From NCBI RefSeq assembly GCF_001646655.1, contig NZ_LPZN01000027.1:1-43594 (forward strand): 43,594 nt of DNA, in the 5' to 3' direction. The stretch is from Rhodococcus gordoniae. GTDB taxonomy: Bacteria > Actinomycetota > Actinomycetes > Mycobacteriales > Mycobacteriaceae. Below are positions 23,546 through 32,340 of the stretch, piece by piece (the first letter of the stretch is position 1; every line of letters begins with the position of its first letter). The notes under the pieces are model-generated. The model made no database searches and was not told the origin of the DNA. It saw only the letters and a list, made by a program, of their open reading frames with translations. A program made the position numbers and the translations under genes.

Positions 23546-25954
23546 ATGTCACTTCGCACCCCGCAGACCAGTTCCGACGCAGCCTCCGAGCCGGGGCCCG
23601 CGATCGATCCGGAGTTCGACACGCTCGACGCGTGGTGGCGGGCCGCGAACTACCTGTCCGTCGGACAGATCTACCTCATGGACAACCCGCTGCTGCGCGA
23701 ACCGTTGCGGCCCGAACACATCAAACCGCGCCTGCTCGGGCACTGGGGCACCACACCGGGCCTGAACTTCGTGTACGCGCACCTCAACCGCGCGATCACC
23801 GCCCGCGATCTGGACATGATGTACGTCATGGGTCCCGGCCACGGCGGACCCGGACCGGTGGCCGCGGCGTGGCTCGAAGGCACCTACAGCGAGGTCTACC
23901 CGGACGTCTCCCGCGACGAGGACGGCATGCGGCGCCTGTTCCGCCAGTTCTCGTTCCCCGGCGGCATCCCCAGCCACGTCGCCCCCGAGACACCCGGGTC
24001 GATCCACGAGGGCGGCGAACTCGGTTATTCCCTCTCGCACGCCTACGGCGCGGCCTTCGACAATCCCGATCTGATCGTCGCCGCGGTCGTCGGCGACGGT
24101 GAAGCAGAGACCGGGCCGCTCGCCGCGAGCTGGCATTCGACGAAATTCGTCGACCCGCGACGCGACGGCGCCGTGCTGCCGATCCTGCACCTCAACGGTT
24201 TCAAGATCGCCAACCCGACGGTGCTCGCCCGCATCGGAGAGGACGAACTGATCTCGCTGCTGCGCGGCTACGGGCACGAACCGATCGTCGTCGCCGGCGA
24301 CGATCCCGCCGACATGCACCGGCGGTTCGCCGCAGCCCTCGATCGGGCGCTCGACCGGATCTCCGAGATCCGGCAGACCGCCCGCAGCACGGGCGACGCG
24401 ACCCGCCCGGCCTGGCCGATGATCGTGCTGCGCTCCCCGAAGGGCTGGACCGGCCCGGTGGAGGTCGACGGCGCACCGGTCGAGGGCACGTGGCGCGCCC
24501 ACCAGGTGCCCATCGGCGATCCCCGTGGCGACGAGCATCACCGCCGTGATCTCGAAGCCTGGCTGCGCAGCTATCGGCCCCACGAGTTGTTCGACGACGA
24601 CGGCGCTCCCGTCGCGGCCCTGCGCGATCTGGCACCGCGCGGCACACGGCGGATGAGCGCCAACCCACACACCAACGGGGGAGCGGTGCTGCGCGATCTG
24701 GTCCTTCCCGACTTCCGCGACTACGCCGTCGACGTCCCCGAACCGGCCACCGCCACCGCCGAAGCCACCCGAGTCCTCGGCACCTTCCTGCGCGACATCA
24801 TGCGGCGCAACGACGAGAACTTCCGCGTGTTCGCCCCGGACGAGAACAACTCCAACCGCCTCGACGCCGTCCTCGACGCCACCGACCGCACCTGGAACGC
24901 ACGCATCGACCCGGGCGACGACCGTCTCGCCCCCGACGGCCGGGTCATGGAGATCCTGTCCGAACACACCTGCCAAGGCTGGCTCGAGGGCTACCTGCTC
25001 ACCGGACGGCACGGATTGTTCTCCAGCTACGAGGCTTTCGCGCATCTGGTCGACTCGATGGTCAACCAGCACGCGAAATGGCTGCTCACCACCAACCGCA
25101 TCCGGTGGCGCCGGCCGATTCCGTCGCTGAACTACCTGCTCACCTCACACGTGTGGCGACAGGATCACAACGGCTTCTCGCACCAGGACCCCGGTTTCAT
25201 CGACCACGTCGTCAACAAGAAACCCGAGGTGGTGCGCGTGTATCTGCCGCCGGACGCCAACACCCTGCTCTCGGTGGCCGACCACTGCCTGCGCACCCGC
25301 CAGTACATCAACGTGATCGTCGCGGGTAAGCAACCCGCCGTGCAGTTTCTCGACATCGACGACGCGATGACCCACTGCCGCAAGGGTATCGGAATCTGGC
25401 AGTGGGCCTCGACCGACCGGGACGCCGAGCCGGATGTGGTGCTCGCCTGTGCCGGGGACATCCCCACGACGGAAACCCTTGCGGCCGTCGACATCCTGCA
25501 CCGCCGCTTTCCCGACCTGCGGATCCGGGTGGTCAACGTCGTCGACCTCATGCGCCTGCAGGACGATCGGGCGCATCCACACGGCCTGCCCGACGCGCAC
25601 TTCGACGCGTTGTTCACCACCGACAGGCCGGTGGTCTTCGCCTACCACGGTTATCCGTGGCTGATCCACCGCCTCGTCTACCGGCGCACCAACCACGAGA
25701 ACTTCCACGTCCACGGATACATCGAGGAGGGCACCACCACCACGCCGTTCGACATGTGCGTGCTCAACCGCATCGACCGCTACCACCTCGCCCTCGACGT
25801 CCTGGACCGCGTCGAGAGGATCCGGCCGATCGCCGGGCACGCCCGTGACGAACTCGAGAACATCCTCGCCGAACACACCCGCTACGTGCGCACCCACGGT
25901 GAGGACATGCCGGTGATCACCGACTGGCACTGGCAGGGGGTCGGAATCGACTGA
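23546..25954 (+). CDS. xfp: Phosphoketolase (xylulose-5-phosphate/fructose-6-phosphate)
   Basis: 802 residues, full length for the Xfp family. Recognisable blocks are [32 protein letters not shown] (thiamine diphosphate site), [20 protein letters not shown]-type sequence read here as [20 protein letters not shown], and later [20 protein letters not shown] and [16 protein letters not shown]. The enzyme uses ThDP and Mg to cleave sugar phosphates with inorganic phosphate to acetyl phosphate and an aldose phosphate. It ends 3 bp before the stop of the convergent HAD gene, leaving no terminator space. The ATG start has a GAGGAA box. Confidence 0.95.
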   Translation: MSLRTPQTSSDAASEPGPAIDPEFDTLDAWWRAANYLSVGQIYLMDNPLLREPLRPEHIKPRLLGHWGTTPGLNFVYAHLNRAITARDLDMMYVMGPGHGGPGPVAAAWLEGTYSEVYPDVSRDEDGMRRLFRQFSFPGGIPSHVAPETPGSIHEGGELGYSLSHAYGAAFDNPDLIVAAVVGDGEAETGPLAASWHSTKFVDPRRDGAVLPILHLNGFKIANPTVLARIGEDELISLLRGYGHEPIVVAGDDPADMHRRFAAALDRALDRISEIRQTARSTGDATRPAWPMIVLRSPKGWTGPVEVDGAPVEGTWRAHQVPIGDPRGDEHHRRDLEAWLRSYRPHELFDDDGAPVAALRDLAPRGTRRMSANPHTNGGAVLRDLVLPDFRDYAVDVPEPATATAEATRVLGTFLRDIMRRNDENFRVFAPDENNSNRLDAVLDATDRTWNARIDPGDDRLAPDGRVMEILSEHTCQGWLEGYLLTGRHGLFSSYEAFAHLVDSMVNQHAKWLLTTNRIRWRRPIPSLNYLLTSHVWRQDHNGFSHQDPGFIDHVVNKKPEVVRVYLPPDANTLLSVADHCLRTRQYINVIVAGKQPAVQFLDIDDAMTHCRKGIGIWQWASTDRDAEPDVVLACAGDIPTTETLAAVDILHRRFPDLRIRVVNVVDLMRLQDDRAHPHGLPDAHFDALFTTDRPVVFAYHGYPWLIHRLVYRRTNHENFHVHGYIEEGTTTTPFDMCVLNRIDRYHLALDVLDRVERIRPIAGHARDELENILAEHTRYVRTHGEDMPVITDWHWQGVGID

Positions 25955-25957
25955 ACG

Positions 25958-26722
25958 TCACACCGCGCCGCGGCGGGTGAGCCGACCGGCCGTGAAGGCG
26001 GCGAGATCGACCTCGTCGAGGGAGGTCACCACCAGATCGGCGCCGGCGTCCTCGAGGTCGTCGGTGTCGCCGAAGCGCGCTACCCCGAGCGCCCACATAC
26101 CGCCGGCCTTCGCCGCCTGCACCCCGCTGATCGCGTCCTCGACCACCACGCACTCGGCGGCGGGCACGTCGAGTGCGCTCGCGGCGGTGAGGAACAAGTC
26201 CGGGTCGGGTTTGCCGTGGGCGACCGGGCGTCCCGACAGATCCGCGTCGAACCGGTCGAGCAGCGTCTCGCCCGGCCGGTCGGGGGCGGGGATCGCCCGC
26301 AGAAACAGAGCGGCGTTCCTCGATGACGACGCGGCTGCCACCGCGATGCCCGCAGCCTGCACCGCGGCGACGAAGCGCACCCCGTCGTCGTAGGCGTGGA
26401 ATCGCCGTTCGTCGATCAGCTGCAGCAACCGGGTCTGTTTGCGGTCGGCGTACTCGACGGCGCGACGGTCGGCGTCCGGTACCGCGAAGTGCTCGAGGGC
26501 GGCGCGGGCACCGTCCATCCGCGGCCGGCCCGACAGCACCTGCCGGTACACGGCGGCGGTGAATGCGTCCTCCTCCCAGGAGGTCTCGGGTCGCAGATCC
26601 TTCCAGTCACCGGTCATCAACTCGGCCAATGCTTCCCGCCAGGCCGTCTCGTGCGGTGAGTCGACGAGCACCCCGTCGACGTCGAAGATCACCGCGCGGA
26701 ATCTCGAGCGTGTCTCGGCCAC
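25958..26722 (-). CDS. HAD-IA hydrolase, beta-phosphoglucomutase-like
   Basis: 254 residues. HAD motif I is FDVDGVLVD, with nucleophile Asp14 and acid/base Asp16. Motif II is the AAASSSRN segment and motif III is GKPDPDLF, followed by VVEDAISGVQAAKAGG. This pattern is typical of beta-phosphoglucomutases, which convert beta-glucose-1-phosphate to glucose-6-phosphate. It lies 15 bp downstream of the GH65 gene in the otsB operon. A GH65 phosphorylase releasing beta-G1P and a beta-PGM to consume it make a sensible pair. Confidence 0.85.
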   Translation of the reverse strand: MAETRSRFRAVIFDVDGVLVDSPHETAWREALAELMTGDWKDLRPETSWEEDAFTAAVYRQVLSGRPRMDGARAALEHFAVPDADRRAVEYADRKQTRLLQLIDERRFHAYDDGVRFVAAVQAAGIAVAAASSSRNAALFLRAIPAPDRPGETLLDRFDADLSGRPVAHGKPDPDLFLTAASALDVPAAECVVVEDAISGVQAAKAGGMWALGVARFGDTDDLEDAGADLVVTSLDEVDLAAFTAGRLTRRGAV

Positions 26723-26737
26723 GATGTCCCCCTGTGG

Positions 26738-29155
26738 TCAGGCCGGGACGGCGGCGAGCCGGAACTCGTGCGAGTCGCCCGGGCCGAGCTCGACGAGTTC
26801 ACCCTCGACCGCGATCCGCACCGGAACCCGGAAACCCTCCGTCTCGGCGCGCACCGACAATTTGTCGCCGTCGATCCGCACCCGCAGGGGAGTGCCGCGA
26901 TACCGCATGGAGTAGGACACGCCGTCGAGGTGGGAGATCAGCTTGGGCCGGAAGACGAGTACGTCGCCGTAGGCGCGGGCACCGACGTAGTAGCGCTGCA
27001 CCAGATCGAGGGTGCCGCCCATGACCCCCATGTGGATGCCCTCCTTGGTGGTGCCGCCCTGCAGGTCGCTCACGTCGCTCTCGAGCGCGAGCTTGAACCG
27101 CAGCCACGACGACTGTGGATCGAAGGTGGCGAGCACACCGGCGAACGTCACGTGACTGAGCGTCGAACCGTGCGAGGTGCGCCGGTCGTAGTAGTCGACG
27201 GTGCGGCGCACCAGATCGCGATCGTAGGGACAGCCGAGCTGCTCGAACACCTGCCGCAGTTCGGCGTCGTCGAACAGGAAGAACAACATCACCGTGTCGG
27301 CCTGTTTGGCGACCTTGTAGGCATCCGGGTCGCGTCCCTCGGCGCGCAGGATGCGGTCCATGCGCCCGATGTTGCCGTACTCGGTGCGGTAATGCTCCCA
27401 GTCGAGTTCCTCGAGTTCCTCGTAACCTTCGAACTGGCTGATCACCCCGTCGTGATAGGGCACGAACATCTTGCGACTCATCTCCGACCAGGTGCGCAGT
27501 TCCGCGTCGCTGACGCGCAGCCGGGCCCGCAGCGCGGTGCGCCGGCTCTTCGAGAGCACCTCGAAGACGTCGAGGGCCCGCGCCGCGATCCACGCGGCCA
27601 TCACGTTCGTGTACGCGTTGTTGCGGAGGCCGGCCTCGCGGGCACCCGGATACCGTTCGTGGAATTCGTCCGGGCCCATCACCCCGTGGATCTCGTAGCG
27701 ATCCCGGTCGGGGTTGTAGTGCGCGATCGACGCCCAGAAACGGGCGATCTCGAGCATCATCTCGGCGCCGTAGTCGGCGAGGAAGTCGACGTCGTCGGTG
27801 GCCCGGTAGTAGTGCCACACGTTGTAGAAGATCGCCGCACTGACGTGCCGCTGGTTGCGGCTCAGATCCGGATCCCACTGCCCCGACATCGGATTGAGAT
27901 GCACCGTCTGCGTCTCCTCCGTGCCGTCGCTGCCGCTCTGCCAGGGGAACATCGCGCCCCGGTAACCGGCCTCGCTCGCCGCGGCCTGCGCCTCACCGAG
28001 CCGCCGGTAGCGGTAGAGGATCAGCCCTTTCGTGATCTCGGGGACCCGCATGTTCAGGAAGGGATAGACGAACATCTCGTCCCAGAACACGTGCCCGCGA
28101 TAGGCCTCACCGTTGAGTCCGCGCGCCGGCACCCCGGCGTCGAGACGTGAGGTGTGGCGCGAACAGACCTGCAGCACATGCGAGACGTGCAGGCGGAGCA
28201 GCAACTGCGCCCGCGGCTCCCGCGGCAGCCGGATGTCGCAGATGTCCCACAACTCGTCCCAGGCCGCGACGTGCTCGTCGTACGCCTCGGCGAAATCCGG
28301 ATAACGCAGCACGTGTCGGCCCGCCGAGGCGAGGGGCTCGGTGATCGCGTCGTCGCGGGAGGTGAACATCGCCACCATCTTCTCGATCCGCACCGTCGAC
28401 CCCGCGGCGATGTCGAACGAGAGCACCTGCTGGATGTAGTCCTCCATCTGGTACAGATCCCGATCGACGAGCATCGCCCCTTCCGAACCCTCCCGGAACA
28501 CCCGGGTCCGTGCGGCCTGGGCGATATAGGTGTCGGACTGGCGGATCTGCACTTTCAACGCGATCGTCTCGGGACCGTAGGTGCGCGGCGAGACCGGATC
28601 GAGGTGCCGGGCCTCGAGATCGCGGTAGCGGGCCACGGCGCGGTTGGAGACCCGCCCGTCGAGCGCGGTGACGATCTCGACCCGCCCCGACCAGTTCTCC
28701 GGGGTCAGCGACCATTCGAGCGCGCCCTGGTTCGGATGTTCCATGCTCACGAAACGTCTGCTGCGCAGCGAGGTCTCGCGGCCGTGCCGATCACGGAACC
28801 GGAGCTCGCGGGCGACGGTGGCCGTGCGGATGTCGTAGATGTGCCGGTACGCCAGGATCTCCACCTGCGCCAGGCGGATCGCCTCCCCACCGTCGATGCG
28901 CAGCTTCAGCACGAGCCAGTTCGGGAGATTGACCAGATCCTCGTTGAGGACCGGGCTCCCGCCCATGATGGTGGTCTCGCGGTTGTAGCAGCGGTGCGCG
29001 TACGTCCCCGGATAATGGGCCTCGCCCATGTCCTCCCACTCCGCGGTGCCCCGCGAACAGAAGTAGCCGTTTCCCGTCGACGTCAGGGCCTCGCGCAGGC
29101 GTTCGTCGTCGGGATCGAAACCGTCGTAGTCGAGCGTGAACTCCGGGTCGTACAC
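26738..29155 (-). CDS. Glycoside hydrolase family 65 enzyme (trehalose/maltose phosphorylase-like)
   Basis: 805 residues from GTG 29155, which has the best ribosome binding site in the operon (AGGAGG, 5 nt spacing). An upstream ATG at 29224 overlapping the otsB stop (ATGA) would add 23 residues without family character. Visible blocks: TSTGNGYFCSRGTAEWEDMG near the N-terminus, HVFWDEMFVYPFLNMRVPEI in the (alpha/alpha)6 barrel, the catalytic acid Glu497 in MGPDEFHERY, KQADTVMLFFLF, and EGIHMGVMGGTLDLVQRYYV. GH65 phosphorylases split trehalose, maltose or kojibiose into beta-glucose-1-phosphate and glucose. Trehalose is the likely substrate because otsB is upstream. Hydrolase activity cannot be excluded from sequence. 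Confidence 0.88.
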   Translation of the reverse strand: MYDPEFTLDYDGFDPDDERLREALTSTGNGYFCSRGTAEWEDMGEAHYPGTYAHRCYNRETTIMGGSPVLNEDLVNLPNWLVLKLRIDGGEAIRLAQVEILAYRHIYDIRTATVARELRFRDRHGRETSLRSRRFVSMEHPNQGALEWSLTPENWSGRVEIVTALDGRVSNRAVARYRDLEARHLDPVSPRTYGPETIALKVQIRQSDTYIAQAARTRVFREGSEGAMLVDRDLYQMEDYIQQVLSFDIAAGSTVRIEKMVAMFTSRDDAITEPLASAGRHVLRYPDFAEAYDEHVAAWDELWDICDIRLPREPRAQLLLRLHVSHVLQVCSRHTSRLDAGVPARGLNGEAYRGHVFWDEMFVYPFLNMRVPEITKGLILYRYRRLGEAQAAASEAGYRGAMFPWQSGSDGTEETQTVHLNPMSGQWDPDLSRNQRHVSAAIFYNVWHYYRATDDVDFLADYGAEMMLEIARFWASIAHYNPDRDRYEIHGVMGPDEFHERYPGAREAGLRNNAYTNVMAAWIAARALDVFEVLSKSRRTALRARLRVSDAELRTWSEMSRKMFVPYHDGVISQFEGYEELEELDWEHYRTEYGNIGRMDRILRAEGRDPDAYKVAKQADTVMLFFLFDDAELRQVFEQLGCPYDRDLVRRTVDYYDRRTSHGSTLSHVTFAGVLATFDPQSSWLRFKLALESDVSDLQGGTTKEGIHMGVMGGTLDLVQRYYVGARAYGDVLVFRPKLISHLDGVSYSMRYRGTPLRVRIDGDKLSVRAETEGFRVPVRIAVEGELVELGPGDSHEFRLAAVPA

Positions 29156-29220
29156 GCGAACCTCCTGGCGGGTCGTAGTCGGCACGTACTGTCCGGCGGT
29201 GCTCTCACCCGGCGGCGCTT

Positions 29221-30036
29221 TCATCTACCCAGGGCCGACAGGAAGCGTTCGACGTCGTCGACGGAGGCCAGCACGAACTCGGCGTCGGTGCGGCGACCGG
29301 CCATCTCCGGGTCGTCGGGGCTGCCGACGAGGATCCCGATACCGCGGCCGCGCAGCGCCCGGAAGGCGTCCTCGTCGGTGATGTCGTCGCCGAGATAGAG
29401 CGGCACGACGTCGTCGGAGGCCAGACCGAGGACCTCGATCAGGTGCAGGACCGCCTTGCCCTTGTTCCAGTCCACCGCCGGTTTGAGTTCGTAGACCATC
29501 TTGCCCGGCACCACCGCGAGGCGATCGGGGTTCTCCCGCAGCAGCGCGTCGACGATCGCACCCACCCGGTCGTGCACCTCGGGGGCGGCCTGCCGGTAGT
29601 GCACGGCGACCGAGGCGCGTTTCGGTTCGATGCCGACACCGTCGAGACCGTCCAGGCGTGTGCGCAGGGTGTCGGTGGTCTCGACGATGAGGTCGGTGAA
29701 GTCGTCGAGGACGTCGTGGCCGATCTGCCCGTCGGTAGGGCTCCAGATGTCGAATCCGTGGCTGCCTGCTACGACGAGATCGTCGACGCCCATGAGCTGC
29801 TGGACGACGTCGCGGTCGCGGCCGGTGACGATGCACACCGACACGCGGTCGGCGAGTTCACGGACGGTGCGGCGCATCGAATCCGACCACACCGCGTCCT
29901 CCGGACGGGCGACGATCGGGGTGAGCACACCGTCGTAATCGAGGAAGACCGCGGGACGGCGACCGGCGAGACGGTCGGCCAGGGCCGCATCGTCGAGTGC
30001 GGACGGTAGATCCTCCACGGTGCGCGGCGCGGTCAT
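29221..30036 (-). CDS. otsB: Trehalose-6-phosphate phosphatase
   Basis: 271 residues. HAD motif I is FLDYDGVLTPI (nucleophile Asp33, acid/base Asp35). CIVTGRDRDVVQQLMGV and PGKMVYELKPAVDWNKGKAV follow, with the closing motif YLGDDITDEDAF, all typical of OtsB. It releases trehalose from trehalose-6-phosphate. ATG 30036 is chosen for its AGGAG box 10 nt upstream; ATG 30072 has none. First gene of a three-gene operon with GH65 and a beta-PGM-like HAD. M. tuberculosis Rv2006 (OtsB1) carries these same three domain types fused in one long protein, which supports a joint function. Confidence 0.9.
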   Translation of the reverse strand: MTAPRTVEDLPSALDDAALADRLAGRRPAVFLDYDGVLTPIVARPEDAVWSDSMRRTVRELADRVSVCIVTGRDRDVVQQLMGVDDLVVAGSHGFDIWSPTDGQIGHDVLDDFTDLIVETTDTLRTRLDGLDGVGIEPKRASVAVHYRQAAPEVHDRVGAIVDALLRENPDRLAVVPGKMVYELKPAVDWNKGKAVLHLIEVLGLASDDVVPLYLGDDITDEDAFRALRGRGIGILVGSPDDPEMAGRRTDAEFVLASVDDVERFLSALGR

Positions 30037-30142
30037 CTGCTGGGTACTCCTGTCGTCGCGGCGACCCGTCATGGTTCGCACCGTACACAAAGATCGGAAA
30101 GCTCGGCCGGGATCCGGGGAGGGGAGCGGCCGGAAGGGACGG

Positions 30143-31210
30143 TCAGCGGATCGGGCGCCGCCAGTGCTCGTCCGCGGTGAGCCGGGAGCGGACGTGCTCG
30201 GCGGCATCGTCGTTGCGGAAGGGACCTGCGAGCAGGTCGGCGTAGACGTGCGAAATTGCCGCGTGACGCAGTCCGCCGCGGCGGTCCATCCGTTCGAAAA
30301 CCACCGGCGACCAGGGGATCGCCACCACCACATCACCGCCGTGCTCGACCGGGCGCAGACCGAGACCGTCCGCGAAGTCGTCGGGATCGTCGGCGTAGAG
30401 CTCGAGCAGCGCCGGTGCGGAGTAGTCGGTGGCGCCGACCCCGGTCAGGGCGTAGGGGATGTCGATGCGTTCGGCGAGTCGCGCGCGGGTCGCGGTGACG
30501 CCGTCGGGGGCGGTGAACCGCCGGACCGGGCACACCTTCCGTTCGGCCGCCCAGGCGCGGAGCATCGGTTCCCACCGCACCTCCACGATCGGACCGCGGG
30601 GCACCCGGCGTACGAGTTCGCGTTCGACGAGCACCTCGACGACGCGGTAGGTCGCGCCGGTCGATGCGCCGGACAGCTTGATCAGCTCCGGGACGGAGAT
30701 CTCCCCGACGTGGTCGGCGAGCGCCCGCACCACCCGGTCGGACGGCTCGCCGGTGAGCACCCCGGACGGGCGACCCGGGCCGCGCCACGGATCGGCGTCG
30801 GCACCGCGATCGCGGACCCACACCGCCGGCCGGTTCGCGACGAGGCAGAGGTTGCCGGTCGCGTCGGCGTAGGAGATGCCGTGCCGGTCGAGCTGGCGTC
30901 GCACCGGATCGGACAGATAGTGGGCGCACACGAAGCCGCGGTCGGCGTCCGACAGGTCGGCGGCGATGCGGGCGACGTCACCGGAGAGCACACCGCGGGA
31001 CGTGACGACCGAGAAGGACACGGTGTCGCCGTCGGGGGCGGTGACGAGCATCCGGGTGGGTGCGCCGGGGGAGCGGGGGCGGTCGTTGGACAGCGACCAG
31101 CCGAGCGGCAGGCATGCCTCGAGGCGGGCGGTGGCGCGGCGGTAGATGTCGATGTACCGCTCGGGGCGGGGACCGATCGGGTTCTCGGGGGCGGAAGCCG
31201 GCTGTGTCAC
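30143..31210 (-). CDS. AbiEi-like winged-helix protein (orphan)
   Basis: 355 residues from GTG 31210. The N-terminal part (HGISYADATGNLCLVANRPA) resembles the restriction-endonuclease-like fold often found in these proteins. A winged helix follows (SVPELIKLSGASTGATYRVV, then EVLVERELVRRV), and a C-terminal region (IPYALTGVGATDYSAP) recalls the AbiEi/nucleotidyltransferase-partner type. AbiEi proteins are antitoxin-repressors of type IV systems, but no AbiEii toxin gene lies next to it, so a plain regulator is equally likely. The start is set by an apparent leaderless promoter (TAACGT, 7 nt before GTG); ATG 31237 is an alternative adding 9 residues. Divergent from the lumazine synthase gene. 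Confidence 0.6.
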   Translation of the reverse strand: MTQPASAPENPIGPRPERYIDIYRRATARLEACLPLGWSLSNDRPRSPGAPTRMLVTAPDGDTVSFSVVTSRGVLSGDVARIAADLSDADRGFVCAHYLSDPVRRQLDRHGISYADATGNLCLVANRPAVWVRDRGADADPWRGPGRPSGVLTGEPSDRVVRALADHVGEISVPELIKLSGASTGATYRVVEVLVERELVRRVPRGPIVEVRWEPMLRAWAAERKVCPVRRFTAPDGVTATRARLAERIDIPYALTGVGATDYSAPALLELYADDPDDFADGLGLRPVEHGGDVVVAIPWSPVVFERMDRRGGLRHAAISHVYADLLAGPFRNDDAAEHVRSRLTADEHWRRPIR

Positions 31211-31217
31211 ATCCACC

Positions 31218-31223
31218 ACGTTA
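31218..31223 (-). promoter_or_regulatory. Likely -10 box, leaderless promoter of the AbiEi-like gene
   Basis: TAACGT on the minus strand, followed by 7 nt and a GTG. This is the arrangement typical of leaderless transcripts in actinobacteria. No ribosome binding site is seen before that GTG. The -35 region is not consensus. Confidence 0.45.
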
Positions 31224-31317
31224 GTCACTCTGTGCATGACGGAAAAGAAAAATAAACGAAATCTCAGAGGACGGAACACCGCCCCTCCCGCACCGCGAAC
31301 CGTGACGGGGCATGCGC

Positions 31318-31323
31318 TAGTTT
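31318..31323 (+). promoter_or_regulatory. Likely -10 box, leaderless promoter of the lumazine synthase gene
   Basis: TAGTTT, then 7 nt, then ATG 31331, with no ribosome binding site before the start. This fits a leaderless mRNA. It decides between ATG 31331 and GTG 31325 as start. Confidence 0.5.
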
Positions 31324-31330
31324 CGTGACC

Positions 31331-31792
31331 ATGACCGAAATCACCGGGCGCATCGCGTTCGTTCAGGCGACCTGGCACCGCAACATCGTCGATCAGGCCC
31401 GCACGGGATTCACCGACGAGATCACCCGTCTCGGGGTCTCGCAGGACGCGCTGGACTTCTTCGAGGTCCCCGGCGCATTCGAGATTCCGTTGCATGCGAA
31501 GCGGTTGGCGAAGACCGGGCAGTACGACGCGATCGTCGCTGCCGGGCTGGTCGTCGACGGCGGCATCTACCGGCACGATTTCGTCGCCACCGCGGTGATC
31601 GACGGGCTGATGCGGGTCCAGCTCGACACCGATGTCCCGGTCTTCTCCGTCGTACTCACCCCGCACAACTTCCATGAGCACGACGAGCACGTCGAGTACT
31701 TCACGCGGCACTTCGTCAAGAAGGGCGCCGAAGCGGCCCGTGCCGTCGACGCCACTGTGCGCTCGCTGCGCGCGCTGCCGACCGGAGACTGA
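31331..31792 (+). CDS. ribH: 6,7-dimethyl-8-ribityllumazine synthase, RibH2-type
   Basis: 153 residues. FVQATWHRNIVDQARTGFTD at the N-terminus, FFEVPGAFEIPLHAKRLAKT (ribitylamine pocket) and VAAGLVVDGGIYRHDFVATA (phosphate and catalytic His region) match lumazine synthase. The segment TPHNFHEHDEH replaces the usual LTxxxxEQA region and is typical of the RibH2 type known from Brucella and rhizobia. It condenses ArP with 3,4-dihydroxy-2-butanone 4-phosphate to 6,7-dimethyl-8-ribityllumazine, the riboflavin precursor. No other rib gene and no FMN riboswitch lies nearby, so it is probably a second, separately controlled copy. It ends in a strong hairpin overlapping its stop. Confidence 0.9.
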   Translation: MTEITGRIAFVQATWHRNIVDQARTGFTDEITRLGVSQDALDFFEVPGAFEIPLHAKRLAKTGQYDAIVAAGLVVDGGIYRHDFVATAVIDGLMRVQLDTDVPVFSVVLTPHNFHEHDEHVEYFTRHFVKKGAEAARAVDATVRSLRALPTGD

Positions 31793-31812
31793 GGCGGTCC
31801 GGCAGCGCGCGC
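31768..31812. terminator. Strong hairpin at the end of the lumazine synthase gene
   Basis: The left arm (31768-31784, 17 nt) pairs with the right arm (31795-31812, 18 nt) with a single bulged C; the stop codon sits in the loop. Very stable, GC-rich. Confidence 0.75.
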
Positions 31813-32340
31813 CGGATCAACGTGTGCTGCCGGATGAGTTCTCCGCCGCCGGGGTCTGCCCTGTCGCCGGCAGGGTGGGCGTCTCGGTGCGCCGGCGGCA
31901 GGCCGCCGCTCGCGCGGTCTCGTCGGTGTTCAGCGCTTCATGCCCGCCCGGGCGCGTGAAGTGTTGTTGCGCCGCCCGGCCGAGGATCTCACCCGGCATC
32001 AGGTGGCCGCGGAGCCGGGTTCGAGGGTGCGCACCCTCCGGTGACGACGGGGGGAGGAGGAGACTTCGTAGCGGGCGATCGTGGCCGAGACCTTCGGCCC
32101 GATAGCGGGGGAGCTGCTGAAGCCGGACCGGGGGAAAGGGAGGCGCACCGTCTCGGCTACACCGACGAGTCGGGCACACGGGTGGCCCGACGAGGCAAGG
32201 CGATGGGTGCGAGAAACCCATAAAAATATTCTGAACAATACGGAAGTCATAGAAAAACAGAATATCTCTCCCTGTCGCAACAATCGCCACCATCACGAAC
32301 TCACCTCCGAACAAATCACCCGCACCGAAGCGGGCAGGGG
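31813..32340. other. Intergenic region with local AT-rich dyad
   Basis: 528 bp with no convincing gene. At 32221-32280 I count 20 G or C of 60 (33%). The segment holds an inverted repeat ATATTCTG (32226-32233) / CAGAATAT (32258-32265) 24 nt apart. On the minus strand GGAGGTGAG (32300-32308) precedes GTG/ATG codons at 32296 and 32293 and an open frame to 31817, but its sequence becomes Arg/Pro-rich and is probably not a gene. The whole stretch lies downstream of the minus-strand MFS gene. Confidence 0.4.

Noticed and set aside
23549-25072. 507-codon open frame antisense to phosphoketolase
   Set aside because: Shadow frame of a clear Xfp gene, with no recognisable domain.
31211-31330. FMN riboswitch upstream of the lumazine synthase gene
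   Set aside because: The gap is too short and lacks RFN-element motifs; the start looks leaderless.
30143-31792. Complete type IV AbiE toxin-antitoxin system
   Set aside because: The AbiEi-like gene has no AbiEii nucleotidyltransferase neighbour; the adjacent gene is a lumazine synthase.
31817-32293. Minus-strand frame of 158 codons starting with a strong ribosome binding site and containing LPATG near its end
   Set aside because: Beyond the first 25 codons the sequence is Arg/Pro-rich shadow-like. LPATG is not followed by the hydrophobic helix of a sortase substrate and there is no signal peptide.
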